Positions 5,545 to 5,559 of a stretch of DNA of 5,559 nt are shown here, in pieces. The DNA comes from Actinomycetes bacterium (GTDB lineage Bacteria > Actinomycetota > Acidimicrobiia > Acidimicrobiales > Acidimicrobiaceae). The stretch lies in NCBI GenBank assembly GCA_021790855.1, contig JAJYFP010000054.1:1-5559 (forward strand), read 5' to 3'. Made by a program: the position numbers and the translations under genes. How positions within the stretch are numbered: position 1 is the stretch's first letter; every line of letters begins with the position of its first letter. Under the pieces are notes generated by a model. The model was not told the DNA's origin, did no database searches, and worked only from the letters and a program-made list of their open reading frames with translations.

Positions 5545-5559
5545 GGAGGTCGCTGCTTT

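Overview
The window reads as a compact stretch of chromosome from a mid-GC bacterium, most likely an actinomycete. The lineage call is an inference. It rests on an F420-dependent (LLM-class) oxidoreductase tail, a WS/DGAT (wax ester/triacylglycerol synthase) acyltransferase, a short-form polyprenol-phosphate mannose synthase next to dut, a typical Orn, frequent GTG starts and many 4-8 nt gene overlaps. The roughly even base composition would suit a moderate-GC group such as Acidimicrobiia better than Streptomyces or Mycobacterium, but this cannot be proved from the window.

Layout. Positions 1-255 hold the 3' end of the F420-dependent oxidoreductase. After a 96-nt gap that contains only a possible 25-codon micro-ORF, two overlapping plus-strand genes follow (352-1515 and 1508-2038). 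They closely resemble the last two enzymes of staphyloxanthin synthesis in Staphylococcus: CrtQ (glycosyltransferase) and CrtO (glycosyl-carotenoate acyltransferase, not the ketolase of the same name). The minus-strand orn gene (2043-2633) converges on crtO with a 4-nt gap. A 53-nt divergent region then leads to a second plus-strand cluster: polyprenol-phosphate mannose synthase (2687-3526), dut (3523-3975, ATGA overlap) and a WS/DGAT acyltransferase (4006-5418). A tRNA-Gly(GCC) starts 13 nt later and is followed by a strong intrinsic terminator at 5509-5544.

How the genes may work together. CrtQ and CrtO together would glycosylate a carboxylated isoprenoid and then acylate the sugar, giving a membrane glycolipid pigment or a related compound. 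No crtM, crtN, crtP or aldehyde dehydrogenase gene is in view, so the acceptor is unknown. The downstream cluster mixes lipid-linked sugar chemistry (Ppm), neutral-lipid synthesis (WS/DGAT) and housekeeping nucleotide metabolism (Dut, Orn). The most interesting point is the staphyloxanthin-type crtQ-crtO pair in an apparently actinobacterial setting. The remaining genes are ordinary. No mobile element, CRISPR array or phage gene is visible.
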